DNA of 64,000 nucleotides from the NCBI GenBank assembly GCA_001692895.1, contig KV748188.1:248001-312000 (forward strand), read 5' to 3'. The stretch comes from Cenococcum geophilum 1.58 (taxonomy: Eukaryota; Ascomycota; Dothideomycetes; Gloniales; Gloniaceae). The translations under genes and the position numbers were made by a program. Shown one piece after another: positions 46,441-58,500 of this stretch (positions are counted from its first letter, which is position 1; each line of letters opens with the position of its first letter). The notes below the pieces were generated by a model. That model was not told where the DNA came from. It searched no databases and saw nothing but the letters and a program-made list of their open reading frames with translations.

Positions 46441-46789
46441 AAGTTTATCCTATAAAATGTCATTATTTATCACGAAATAGAGTTAAGAAGAATCGCAAAG
46501 GAATCTTAGGATAAAGTCTATCTAACCTTAATAAAATGATATAGAAGAGTGCGGCTAAAAATACAACCCCTTTATAAAATTGTGGAGATTTATATAGACT
46601 TAGTTTAAAAAGGATTTTAAAATAAAAAATCCTCATTATAACTTTATATTTGTAAACGGATTAAATCTAGATATTTCGCGATTAAAAGGACTGGGTTATT
46701 TCTTATAGAGATTGGCTTTATAGTATAACTAATGACTTAACTAATTTAACATCCTAATTCCCTTCTCTAATTGTTTTTATTGGGAGAAG
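46441..46789. other. Divergent intergenic region
   Basis: About 350 bp between two head-to-head fossils; presumably the former shared promoter region. No specific site was identified. Confidence 0.35.
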
Positions 46790-49125
46790 AGCAAAGACGA
46801 GAGCATTAAAAGAAGTATTTCTAGAAAATAACTACTTAAGACGACGGGGGTAAGGCATAGCTGCTCTTAACCTTAACTTATTAACAGCTTACTCAAATAG
46901 GCCGCTGCTATTTGCTAATATTAATCTTAAAGATACCTATATAGAAAATAATCAACTCCTAAGCTATAGTCGTAAGATCGGGAGATAAAGGGTAGAGTAG
47001 ATAGAGGAAGCTTATAAACTCGGTCTAAAGGACGTCGTTAATACGGTACTAGCTAGACTTATATTCCTTTTTACTAACCTTATTTATGTTTTTATAGACG
47101 ACTTTAATAGCACTAATAAAGCGATATTATAAGTTGCGACATAGGCACAGATAGGTCCAGCGTCAAGTTTAACTCGACCTCGCGTAATTATGGTTATATT
47201 GGGCGAACTCCAGGACACAAATTCTGTCACTTAAAATCTACCTAATTTCCATTAATTATTCTCTAGTATTAGAGTCATTGACTTACTAAATACCTCTAAA
47301 CTATCCCTAGTCGCTCGCTATCTTATACTTAAAGATGCATTGCTTAATAAAGCCGATACTACTTATTAGGCTCGCATTAACTAACAGCTTTTCTTCTCTA
47401 CAGCCTACCTTAATGCCTTTTTTAAAGGAGCATTTAAATATACAGCTAGTACTAATTTTAAGGAATTTGACTTTATCCGCGCGTTAAGAGGGGATAATTA
47501 GGTTGGAAACGACTTTTATTACTACTTAGGAGTCTTCCTAAACCAATACACGGGTAATAAGGCGTCTATAAAATTCATCGTCTTATTTATAGCTTTGTGT
47601 ATAGTTCTAAATAGCTCACCTCCTAAAATATATCGTAGGTGTTCTTCTTTCTTGCTACACTCTTCGCTAACTATAGCAGATTTTAACCCCCATTCCATTT
47701 TTAGAGCCCTATATTGTTTCTAATACTATAAAGCATTTCTAGCCCTTTTAGCGGAGGGTATGTAGCCTCTAAATAAATGGTGCAAACTTATTAAGGAGAA
47801 AGTAGCTGCTATATTAAGAGAATTAATAATAAGTAACACTCCTACTTATAAACTACATATCTAAAGCCTGTAGTCGCTCCGTTAGGACTAGAGTCGTTTT
47901 AAAACTACAAGGATATATCTTTTTTATCTTTATAGGAAACCTAAACATATTCTATTTTACGGTCATACAGTATATAACACTTATATTTGCATATTCGGCC
48001 AACTATCCTCCGATATAGAATACCTCTATTATTTATTAACATGCCTTTTTTGTTAGATTAATATATAGCTTAAAGTTAGGCTAAAACCTCTAACTACTAG
48101 TACCCGTTTACTTACTATAGATAAGGGTGAAATCCGAGGTTCATTTTCCCTTAAGGCATTAAAGGTTTTAGAATAATATTGAAATCTACCTTACCCTCTA
48201 TAGGACGATTTTGATTTTATACTCGGGATAAGCTCTAGTAATCTCGCCATTCTTATATAATGTCGCGTATTTCGAAGTGTTTGAGATTATATTAAGATTT
48301 TTAATAAGCTTAAGAGATGCGTATTTACATCCCGGAACAACTATAGGCGTTCCTTATTCGCGCATATTCTACATTTCTTCGCTTCCCTATTAAGGGACAG
48401 TCGTTACGGAAACCTAGAGATAAAGGCGTGCGTTAGAAATGCCTACGGAGTAAATAGTTATATGTTTAGTGCTATAAAGTCAGGGGTTACAGGGATAAAG
48501 GTTGCTATTATAGCTATTACGGTCTCCGACTTAAAATTATATATATTATCTAATTATAATAGCGCTGGTACGCGACGGAAGGAATGCGGTATATTTAGTA
48601 TCTATGCGATACACAGCTTAATCTAATATATTATTCTAGGCTATCGGCACTTTAGGCCACATAACGCTAACAACAAGTTCTTAATTTATAACGCATATAT
48701 TCGATCTCCCTATACGTCTCTTACTAATTTTTTCGCAGTGCTAAAGCTACCTCCGTAGCACTATTGTATTTCCTAGCTAAATACATCACTGGCTTAGGGT
48801 TTGTTTAAGACGCTAGAGTAGGGAAATATAACAATCCTATAGACCTGGTAGAGTGGGAGTTAAGGGTAATATAGGACGTTAAACTAGACTTTACGGTATT
48901 AATTGGAACTGGATTTGCCCAGCTACCTAAGTTTTTAGTTATTTACTAAATAACGCTTAGTCTCGGAAACAGATTTATCCTTTAATTGATCTGGTTTTAG
49001 GCAGAATTATAATATAGGTAAAACTACTAAAACAATTACTAAAATCGATTACTAGAAGAAACTTAAGGCAAATACTTCCGTATTAATATACCTCTTGACA
49101 AAGAACCCAATTTAGATAAAGTAGA
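46790..49125 (+). pseudogene. Patatin-like phospholipase, RIP-inactivated
   Basis: Patatins are Ser-Asp dyad acyl hydrolases. The plus frame reads T-R-L-L-T-I-D-K-G-E-I-R-G-S-F-S-L-K-A-L at about 48106-48164, the oxyanion-hole motif D-G-G-G-I-R-G with two Gly lost by G-to-A. In the same frame, L-G-I-S-S-S-N-L-A (48222-48248) replaces G-T-S-S-G-G-L; the motif's Ser codon remains but flanking Gly is gone. Downstream S-N-Y-N-S-A-G-T-R-R-K-E-C-G (about 48550-48591) is typical of fungal patatin-like proteins. A long, readable N-terminal region (from about 46790) has no recognised domain. Numerous TAA/TAG stops. Head-to-head with the DUF3723 fossil. Confidence 0.75.
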
Positions 49126-52100
49126 GAAAATGCTAAAACTTCGACAATTAGCCTTTAGCTTCCTTAGTACCTATGATTTTCTAAGCATTATACGTACCAT
49201 TTTCTCTACCTCCTTTTTCTTTAAACTAGACCAGGTTCTATATTATAGGGATCAATATATATATACCGGGTCCATACAATATCGGAGCCTAAATCGCCGT
49301 GCTCTAATTACTAGAATTCTGTAAGAGTATCCCGCTATAGCGTTTACTACAGATTAATATATTAGCCTTGGTTATATTAACGAGCGTAACCTATATATAA
49401 GCTGCGGGCTCTATAGGAAAGCTATGAGTTTCTCTATATACCACCTAAGTTAAGTTATAAGGATATACTTGCGATTTAACCGGTTGCACAAGCAAGCCAT
49501 CAGTGGGTTTCCCTAAACTGTATCATAGTTTGTAGAACGGCAAAAGCTTTATACTTAGTTTGGCAGGTCTAATCACTATAACCCAAATTATTCAATTTTA
49601 GGTAAATGTGATTGCAATATTAGGAGTAATCGCAAGAGAAGTCTATTATTAAAAGAAAAGCGTATAAGTAAAAGAGTGCGCCTAGCTATAAAGATAAGAA
49701 ATAATTCGCGTCCTCTGATCCCACTAGAATCTTACTACTTTCCCGGATCGTCTTAAAAGTCAACGTTGCGTTAATGCGGAGGTGACATCTATTAATAGAG
49801 TTGGTCCTATAAAGAAGTAATTTTAGTTAAATTCCGCTGTAAGAACATAAATATTTACCTTTTTTAATTAAAAACAGCATCACGTCTGACTAGCTCAATA
49901 TCCTATACAGGTTATCTTTATTAGTAGAAGTAATATAGGCAACATAGGCATAATAGACAATTTCAGATCTTCTTCTTTAAAGGAGATTATAATGTAGTAC
50001 TAGTATTAGATAATTAAGGTTAAGTCGGGGAAGTTATGGTTAAGTTTTGCTGCAATTAATTACAGAAAAAGGCACCTTTTTATCTTGGGTTAAATACTCC
50101 GCCACGCTGTAGACGATTACATACTCCTAACTATAGCCTATCTTAAGAGTATACCAACTTATAATAGGTTATAGGTCTATAAGGATTAGATTGACGGTGT
50201 ATTTTCATCCGCGCTAGCCTTACGTATGCTTAGCCTCCTATAGTTTTAAGACTAGGTGCCGTAAACTTCTACCTCCTAAGAAATTAATAGCTTTATACTT
50301 TTGGACAACTATAAATTCCACACCCTTATATGAAATTTCTTAAGGGGAGTAGAGTAATAAATCTTAAAGCATTTTAAGTGGCTCTAGCGGGCGCTCTTTT
50401 AGCCAATTTTATTATCTGCCTTATATACTGCGTTAAGATTCTATACAAACCTAACGCTAGTTAAACCGGTATTCTCACCTTAGTAAGTATAGCCACTTTT
50501 TAAAGGTGCAGCGTTAAGCTTCTAAGTTTAACCCTATATCAGAATTGCCGGGGACGTAGAGTCTTACTATTAGCGTTGGTATAACGTACTACTATATTAG
50601 TAAGGAGCTAGATTACAAAGACCTGCTACTTAAATTAGCTAGTATTTTTCTAACAGGAGTTTAAGGCCTCTAATAAGTGGACCGCGTATTAAGATTTATA
50701 CTTCCTAGCAGCATTAAGCCTGGCTTAATCATTGGTCTAATATTTAGGATTGCCACAGTTATTATTTTTTTCGCCTACGTTTTTGGTAATAAAAGACGGG
50801 TCTCTACTACTATATAAGTTATATTGGCTGCTCTATACTATATCTTTTTCTTAATCCCGTTCGCTTTTCTATACCTTCTTTTCTCTTAAACTCAGGATCT
50901 ACTAGCAGCTATACAGGTAGAAAAAGGCAAAGTATATTTAGAGTATATAATAGTGTTGTCTTATTCTAGCGTTATAGGTTTGATTACAATTCCTATAGCA
51001 TATTAATTAAATGTATATTAAGTTCTGGTGGTCCAAGAATAGTTACGCAGCAGATTTTGGTAGGCCCCTATATATTTTGCGGCGTATAGCAATTATAAGG
51101 GGCCATTTCACTCCTTTAATATAAATATAGGTCTATAGCCTTTTGTTCTGCGGCATAGCTAACTATAGAAATAATTGCAATCTATATAAGTAAGATATAT
51201 AAGTCCCTAAACCGTCTCTGAAATAAAATTCGCACCCTAATAGCTTAGCCTACTAGAAGGTAAGTCGATTTATAAAGAGTATTTTATTTCTTCCGTTCTA
51301 TTAATAGTTAATAATACAGCCACGATAGCCAACGACCACTTTTAGAAGAGGATAGGAATGTGGTATTTATAAAAGAGAATACCTAAGATAAGCCAATACA
51401 TAATATATAGCGAGGAAGTTACGCAGCTTCTAACACTAGCCATTCTTTAGTAAGGAGGGACAAGAATATAGCTAGACCTTAGCCTCTCTAAAAGTGTATA
51501 GAAGATAGGACGTAAGACCTCTAAAATATATCCCCCAAAGGAAGAGTATATATAGCTTCCGGTATTAAATATAGCGCTTTGCCGGCAAGTGCAATTCGCC
51601 TTATTACGTCTTAGAAGCCTATTAAACACGATAAATTAGTGGAAAATGTATATTTTAGAAGATAAACGCGTACGGCTAGAAATAAAGCTTAATTATAGGA
51701 CAACATGTATAAGTATAGTAAATATTATCTACAAAGCTTAGTAAGGAAAAATGTTTAGTTTTATAGTTAGAAAATATCTTAATAATTTATAGAAAACCTT
51801 TTTATACGAATTAAGACCAAATAATAGACCAATTCTGCCCATTACGCCCCCCTAGGTCTTAATCGTCATGCATATTAAGCATTAACTAAGCTTATTACTG
51901 CTGTTCTTCTTCTATAGAGCTTACGCCCTACAACTCCTCTATTACTAAGCCCAACGCTATTCTACTATTACTTATAGCGTATAGAGATTTATTATCAGTG
52001 GCTAGCCTTTAAGCATCTACGTAATTGATCGAAGTAGGAGATTATTAAACCGCTATATAGTCTAATATATACATACTCTGACCACTAATAACCTACGCTT

Positions 52101-52290
52101 CCGTAGTAATTATTAGATTAATTACCTAGTTTAATATTATAATTAAACCCTCCAATACAGATAGTAAAACGTTTATTAGTAGAGGTGCGGCTTATAACGT
52201 AAGATTTTTAAACAGTACTAGATTTGGCGTATAGGGCGGACTATTTACTAGTAAAGTTCCTTAGGAGTAGCAGGCATAATTTTACAGGAT
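49126..52290 (+). pseudogene. Unrecognised coding blocks, one membrane-protein-like
   Basis: Readable plus-strand sequence runs through most of this span. 49130-49324 is open for 64 codons. About 50690-51010 reads as three or four hydrophobic helices (L-I-I-G-L-I-F-R-I-A-T-V-I-I-F-F-A; V-I-L-A-A-L-Y-Y-I-F-F-L-I) separated by short loops, suggesting a membrane protein with a long soluble C-terminal part to about 52250. No family was recognised, and the gene boundaries are not known. Confidence 0.35.
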
Positions 52291-52299
52291 ATATTTTTT

Positions 52300-52951
52300 A
52301 AGGTAAAATATTACAATTAGGATTAGAAGCACTCCTATAGCAAATATCGCTATAATAGCGGTAATTATTAGTAATAACAAGGTAGGGGCATTAGCAAAAT
52401 TTATACTTATAGTTGTTATAGACTAAATTAAAGCTAATATACGCGTGGGTCTAGTAGACGTAAGGGACTTAATAGGGGTATAACTAGACAAAGACCGTAG
52501 ATAGGAAGAGATATTAGAATTTAAAGCTATTATAAAAGAAATACTAATAGCACTACTTTGGGCGCTAGGTAAAGTTAATTTTAGGGTACTTAGGGTTAAG
52601 GGTGTCTAATATATTACGGTGCTCGTTATAAATAACTATACTAAATTTGGTAAGGTCAATAGCAATAGTAAGAATAGTAACGGTGTTAATAATAGTATAA
52701 GAGGCGTAGGAAGTATAGGGAGTAAGAAGGTACCAGAGGGAGATTATATAGTAGATATATTTATAAAGAATAAGGAAATTGCGGAAGAGGTAAAGTATAG
52801 CAACAAAGATAGGATAGAGAACGTTATAGAGGTCGTAGGTATGAAAAAGGATATTAAGGATGGTATTAAGGACGTAGAGGATAGTATTATAGTTAATAGT
52901 AGCGTGCCTAGGGATTGTAAGATGCTTTTTTTAGCGGAGAGAGTGGTCTAA
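52300..52951 (+). pseudogene. Long open Ser/Asn/Val/Asp-rich frame, unrecognised
   Basis: The last 110 codons (52619-52951) are free of stops, the second-longest such stretch noted on the plus strand. They encode a polar, charge-rich segment with repeated I-K-D/V-E-D patterns (K-D-I-K-D-G-I-K-D-V-E-D-S-I). Upstream 52300-52618 is readable in the same orientation through a few RIP-type stops. Codons such as AAT, AGT, GTA and GAT offer few CpA/TpG targets, which can explain the survival. Possibly gag-like or a disordered host protein; not decided. Confidence 0.35.
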
Positions 52952-53719
52952 TTTATTTTGGAGCTATAAAAAGCCCTAATAGATGCATTTAAAGATAGGC
53001 AATTCGTCCTCCATAAGGTTAAAGTTATATTAAATGTCGCTATAGTAAACAGGTTCGTGCTAGCTAATAATCCTAAACTTGGATTATATAATATAATAGT
53101 GTTTATAGTACTGTTTACCTACACTATAAATCTTTAGTTAATTTATATATCGCCAATATCTTAAAAAAAACTTATAAAGCGTAAATGCGCTACACTTTAT
53201 AAAATATAGCGCAAGAATGAGTAGAGATATTATAATTCCTTTTTTAAATATAATGGACTATAGGTTAGGATACGGCTATAGTTTTTATTTATAGACTAAG
53301 TATATATAACCAACTCCACCAATTCTCCGGCACGCATAGAACGCTTAGAAGATGTAAACAGTTAACGCTATATATATGGCATCCTAGCGCATCTAGTTAG
53401 GATACTAACTTTAAATGTACGGCTTATACAAACAGCGGGGTTCGTAAAAACCGTAGATTGGCAAGTGCGGTATAGGGTGCTAGTTTTAGCAAATAGGTAT
53501 CCTTTATTATTGGTTTAGGCTTACGCTATCTAATGGAAAATGTACCCTTATAAAATATAGTGCGGAAGTTAATATTCCAATAATCCTATAAGGAAGCCTA
53601 ATAGGCGGTTATTTATTCGCCCGCTTATATACCGCAGGTATTTATAAGCAAAAGTCCACGCCTTTTATAACTAGTAAAGCCCCAACCCTAGCTTCAATAC
53701 TAGGGCGCTTATAAGCTCG
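52952..53719 (+). other. Coding-like continuation, unrecognised
   Basis: Plus-strand fragments such as R-I-E-R-L-E-D-V-N and G-I-L-A-H-L-V-R-I-L-T-L-N-V (about 53335-53425) continue from the previous block and may be the same gene. Confidence 0.25.
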
Positions 53720-54780
53720 TCGTCTAGTGAAATCATTTAACGTTTAGATGCTTTCCTACTCGCCAGCTCTTTAAATAATTTCCTTAAGTTATTCCCTTAT
53801 TCCTCCAGCTCTTCTAGTAATACTTTAGCTTATAATACTTTATAATTACTAATCTACTAATCTACTTCTCTAACCTACTATTTCGTCTCCATATCCTATA
53901 AACGTTTGTAATTATCGCGAATCTCTTATAGTTTATTTTAAATCGTATACACTAAACGCGTTAATCCTATTATGCGTTTTAAATGGTTACAGCATTTAAT
54001 ATAAGATTAATTTCGGGAGGTAAAGAATAGTATAATAGCTATGTGTTTGGGGTCCTATTTAACACTAGGTATAATAAAAAGTAATGGTTTAAAGTAATTT
54101 TTAAATAAAGTTATAATTCTAGCAGCTACAATCCTTTATATGCTCGTAATGTCCCCTACTATTTAATAACACAAACCTTTTCCGATCGCTACCCTTCTCT
54201 TAGCCTATTAATGCCCTTAATATAAAGTCTATTAATATCTAGTGCACCTTAGTAGTCTACGGGATGAGATTGTTAATATAACGCTATGCCCCTATTACAC
54301 TCCTTTCTATAGCGTTAAGCTTATTCTGTATTATAAGTCTAAGGTCTTATATTTGCTCCTATAGGTTATATAGCTCCTTTATAATATAGGAAGATGCCGC
54401 TAATACACAATCTCCTAATTTATAACTTTTTAACTATATAGGTGCAGGAGTAGGGTTAGTAGAACTATCCTTAAGCCTTAATCCTATTACGGGTTCTAAT
54501 TTAAGCTTACTAAATAGCTAATCGGCGAAAGCATTAAGGTTTTAAGTCTAATTTTAATTTAAGTCAAATTCTAAGAGCTCCAAAAGAGTTGGTAGGTCTA
54601 AAATATTAAAACCGATAACAGATTTAATGGAATTAAATTTAACTAAATTAGTGGCACTTGGCTTAAGGAATAGCTTATTATAATTTAGGGTTTCCATATT
54701 ACCGATAAAGAAAACAGTAAACTTGTTAGTCAATTTTATACTCGCCAGAAATGCTTTAAGCGCGAAAAAATGCATCTATA
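53720..54780 (-). pseudogene. Unrecognised RIP-degraded gene
   Basis: ATG near 54775 starts M-H-F-F-A-L-K-A-F-L-A-S-I. 73 codons are open, followed by readable helical sequence with L-G-D-C-V-L-A-A-S-S-Y and A-I-E-R-S-V-I-G-A and many amber/ochre changes down to about 53720. It is probably one gene of about 300 codons. No family was recognised. Confidence 0.35.
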
Positions 54781-55944
54781 GCCTCCCTTATATTATAGGT
54801 TAATATAATTAGCAACTAAAGATTTTAGTTAGTTTTAGATTCTACTACTAGCTTTAGCAAACACTAGTAAAATGCTATGGAATGTAACTAAAGAAGCGGG
54901 GTAAGTATTAAAAAATGTCAATAGCTGGTTATGGGTGGAGTTGCCGCACTATTATCTGTATAGTAACAATAAGACTTAAAATAATGGTGTGATAAAAACG
55001 TCCTATAAGTGAAGGAATAGGCGTTTTCTATTTTATAGTACTTTTAGGTATTGTTTTATACGCTAACATTCGTTATATTATAGAGGAATCTTAAAATTAA
55101 CGCTTGCCTTACCGCCTAGATAAAGAGCAACTACTTAAACGCCTTAAATTCGAGAATAAGAATCTGTTATAGATAATTATTATAGATAAGTATAATAAAG
55201 CGGTAGAACCCGGTAGGGAAAGAAGTAAGGACGGCTTAAGCGGTAAGTGGAAGCAGATAAATAAGAAGAAAAAGCAAAACGTAAAGAAGAAAAAGGCGAG
55301 AAATAATATAAAACCTACGCAGGATAATACTATATATGATTTTCAATACAATGCCCCAATCAGCGACAAACGGGCTTAATTAAAAATGGCGAATAATTTA
55401 ACTTAGCTTAATTAAATATATCCATTCTCTCCTACTGCCGGATTCTTTATGTCCAGTATAGGTTATAAATAACACTATCCTTATTAATAAGCTGATTTTA
55501 GATTGTAGATTATAGAGGACATATTTTTATATCTGCTATATAGTTATAAGGAATGCTACTATAGGTTAATCTATGGGGATAGTTATACTAGCGGAGATTT
55601 ACAGTTATAGTAAATAAAAGAGCTCTTCTATAAACGTTTTTAGACGTTCTAAAAATAAAATATAGCATTTTATAGAGGGTAGTTAATTAGTTTAATAAAT
55701 ATACTAACCCTTAATAAGTAAGACTCGCTATAGGCACGAATATGCTAGCGTAAATGTATATAAAATCCCACTTCTTAAGAGGAGACCTAAATTTGGACCA
55801 CTCTCTAATGGCTTCTTAAGTTTATTATATATAGATATACCAGCTAGCCTAGGCCTAGACTGTAAGGATCTAGGTCACCATACTTAAACGTTTATTAATT
55901 ATCTACCTTATAGACATTGGGCCCATACCTAATAACTTATTAGG
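54781..55944. other. Partly coding-like, unrecognised
   Basis: At about 55130-55400 the plus strand reads a Lys/Arg-rich block (K-Q-I-N-K-K-K-K-Q-N-V-K-K-K-K-A-R) that looks like a basic tail or nuclear-localisation region. The rest is unassigned. Confidence 0.25.
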
Positions 55945-56680
55945 ATTAGTTTATAGAGTATTATAACCGCGTTAGGCACGCTAAAGAACGCTACTATTTA
56001 GTTAAAGAATGTCTCCACTAAACTAAGAGTGACCTTAAGAAAGCTAAATATAACCTTAAAAGTATTTAGGTTGCTCTAAAAGTGACCTAAAATAAGCTAA
56101 AGATAGAATAGGCTTAATATAAAGAAACCATATACTTAATAAAATCAAAATGCGAAGAATTAGAAGTAAGGCTAAAAAAGGCTAAAGCTAAACGGGATAA
56201 TGCCGAGAGGGTTATAGACTGCGCCTATAAAGCTGCAAAAAAGAGTAGTAATATCGCGGATAGCTTATAAGTCGAAATTGCCTAACTCCGGGGTAAGAAG
56301 CCCGAAGGAGGGTTAAATGCGGCACTAATAACATTAGACCTTCTAATAGAGCAAGCAATTATAGATTAAAAGGTCACAATTCTCTAAGAGGTTATTCACT
56401 CTGTAAATCCTAAGTTATACCTATAAACCTAGATAAATATAATTATTAACGCGAATCTAGGCTTATAGAGGGAAGTAAAAGAGTTAACTAAATAGCTTAA
56501 AGACGCGCAATAAGAGATAGCTAATTTGGCGAAAATAATCGAGATTAACACAGCGGATAAGGTAGAGGGAAGAGGTAAAAAGCGGACTCGCAGATTAAAT
56601 AAGGAATCTTTATAGCGTAAAACCTATAAACTTAGAATTACTACATATTTTTATTATATTAAGACTCCTTAATTTCTTTT
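55945..56680 (+). pseudogene. Coiled-coil protein fossil
   Basis: The plus frame, read through TAA/TAG at Gln-type positions, gives about 230 codons of heptad-rich Glu/Lys/Leu/Ala sequence. Examples are C-E-E-L-E-V-R-L-K-K-A-K-A-K-R-D, A-E-R-V-I-D and L-G-L-*-R-E-V-K-E-L-T-K. This fits a long coiled coil. A short basic stretch (G-R-G-K-K-R-T-R-R) near 56570 ends it. No catalytic domain or family was recognised. Confidence 0.45.
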
Positions 56681-58019
56681 AATCTATTACTAAATTCCTA
56701 TAAGCTTAATTTTGCTAACTACCTCACTACAATAGTATACCGAGCTAGAGTCTTCGGACTTAGTAAATATAATAAAAACTTCGCCTAATAGGGTTAGTAG
56801 AGGTTAAAGGTTGCTTAGATAAATATATGTCTTATAGATTATTATATAAAATATATAAAGTGTTTTAAAGGAAGCTCTGGGCCTTAGAGGTCTACTTAAA
56901 AGAGTAAAGTAGCTAAAAGGGCTTCTTGTAGATGTTATAGGGTTCTATTATACTAACTAATAACTCTTCTAAAGCGCTTATATTAGAGGCCTTACTTATA
57001 TAGACAATATTCTTATCTATTACTAATTATATTTAGTATTTAATTGTAAGTTTACCTAAGAATATAAGCATACTAAGTTTTATAAATCCATTATACTTAG
57101 AAATAAAGATAGTTTTAATGTTAAATTTTAGTATAAGGAACCCTACTTTTTCTAAGTAGAGAACTGCCTATAGTACCTACACTTTCTTAGTATAAAATCC
57201 GTTAGGCTAGGTAATAGCTTACCTCTTTAGTAATTATAGCAATCTTGGGCTCTTTAGGTTTTATAGGGCAACTAAATACTTAGGCTAGAGTAATCTCTAG
57301 GCGATTAAAGACAGTAAATAGCGATTTATTATAGTAAAAAGAATTAAGCACATTGAGAAGGTTTTTATAGTTTGTCCGAAATACTTCTCTATTATAGCTT
57401 TGCTTTATTCTAACCACTTAGTAGGGTAATACAACTTCTTATACAATCTATATCCTTTTTTACTTATAAATTCCTGCATAGTACCTATTAGGATCTTCTA
57501 GTTTTGACGGAGATAGTTTAACTATAGAAGATGATAATTTAAATAATATAGGAGCCTTTTAGCTTTCTAGTCTGCGCTTATAGCTCTACCCGGCCGTATC
57601 TTTATAATCTCTTATTTACTTAAAAATGCCGCCTCTTAGCGTTTTAAGATTACTAGTATAAGTAGGGAAAAGGGTAACTAGTTAGGGCAAATCCATTCTA
57701 TTAGCTAACCGTGTCGCTTTAACTTATTCAGGCTATATATAAAAGAGGCCGCCTTAATTTCCTGCTCTATATAACTGTTAATGCCAGCTAGCAATAATTT
57801 CACTAATTAAGATAATGTCCGAAGTTCATAAGGCATTTAATACCGATATTATCGCACTCACCTTATCTAATTTAACTTCATCGCGCTATACCTCTCTCGC
57901 AAATAACTAAAAGATATTAGCAATAGGCGATATACCCACCTATAAAATCAATTAAGATCAATGCCATTAATTATAAAGTCAGAGGTAGAAATGGAAGTAC
58001 GATTATATTGGAGGCTTAA
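56681..58019. other. Coding-like, unrecognised
   Basis: Around 57180-57470 the plus strand reads F-R-F-Y-R-A-T-K-Y-L-G-*-S-N and I-I-V-K-R-I-K-H-I-E-K-V-F-I-V-C-P-K-Y, looking like a real protein; no family was identified. Confidence 0.3.
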
Positions 58020-58500
58020 AACCAACGGTTATAGTTAACCAAAAGCGCCCTAAAGTTGGATTTAAGTCATCGCCTTAAGGAGCTCACTAAGGAGAACGGC
58101 TATTTACGATTAGAGATTAAATTTTACCGAGATTGTTTTGGTTTCGCCTAGTAGTTTCGAGATATAGTAAAGTAAATAGCGCAGGAATTGCAAATTAAGT
58201 ATTTTCTTAGCGCAGTTAATCTTAGCGTAGATAAGTCAGTTAGCTAGCGCCTTTCTGCAGTTAATACGTTGGAAACTTCCAAGGGTTTAGTTAACAGTCT
58301 TTATAAAGTAGTTAATGAGTTTATTTAGAAATAAGGTCTTATTAAAGAAGCTTAGCTAGCATTTTAGGGATTAGGGGACATTTTTAAAAAGTATATACCG
58401 CAAGGGATAATATAAAGAATTTAGTTTAGTAAGTAACTATATACCAGTCTTTATAACATAGGTATGCCGCTAACGGAAAATTTTTATTCCGGAATAGCTC
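58020..58500 (+). pseudogene. Unrecognised coiled-coil-type fossil
   Basis: The plus frame reads L-S-H-R-L-K-E-L-T-K-E-N-G-Y-L-R-L-E-I-K-F-Y (about 58055-58120), a leucine-rich coiled-coil start, followed by helical sequence with S-A-V-N-T-L-E-T-S-K-G-L-V. Stops are TAA/TAG. No family was identified. Confidence 0.35.
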
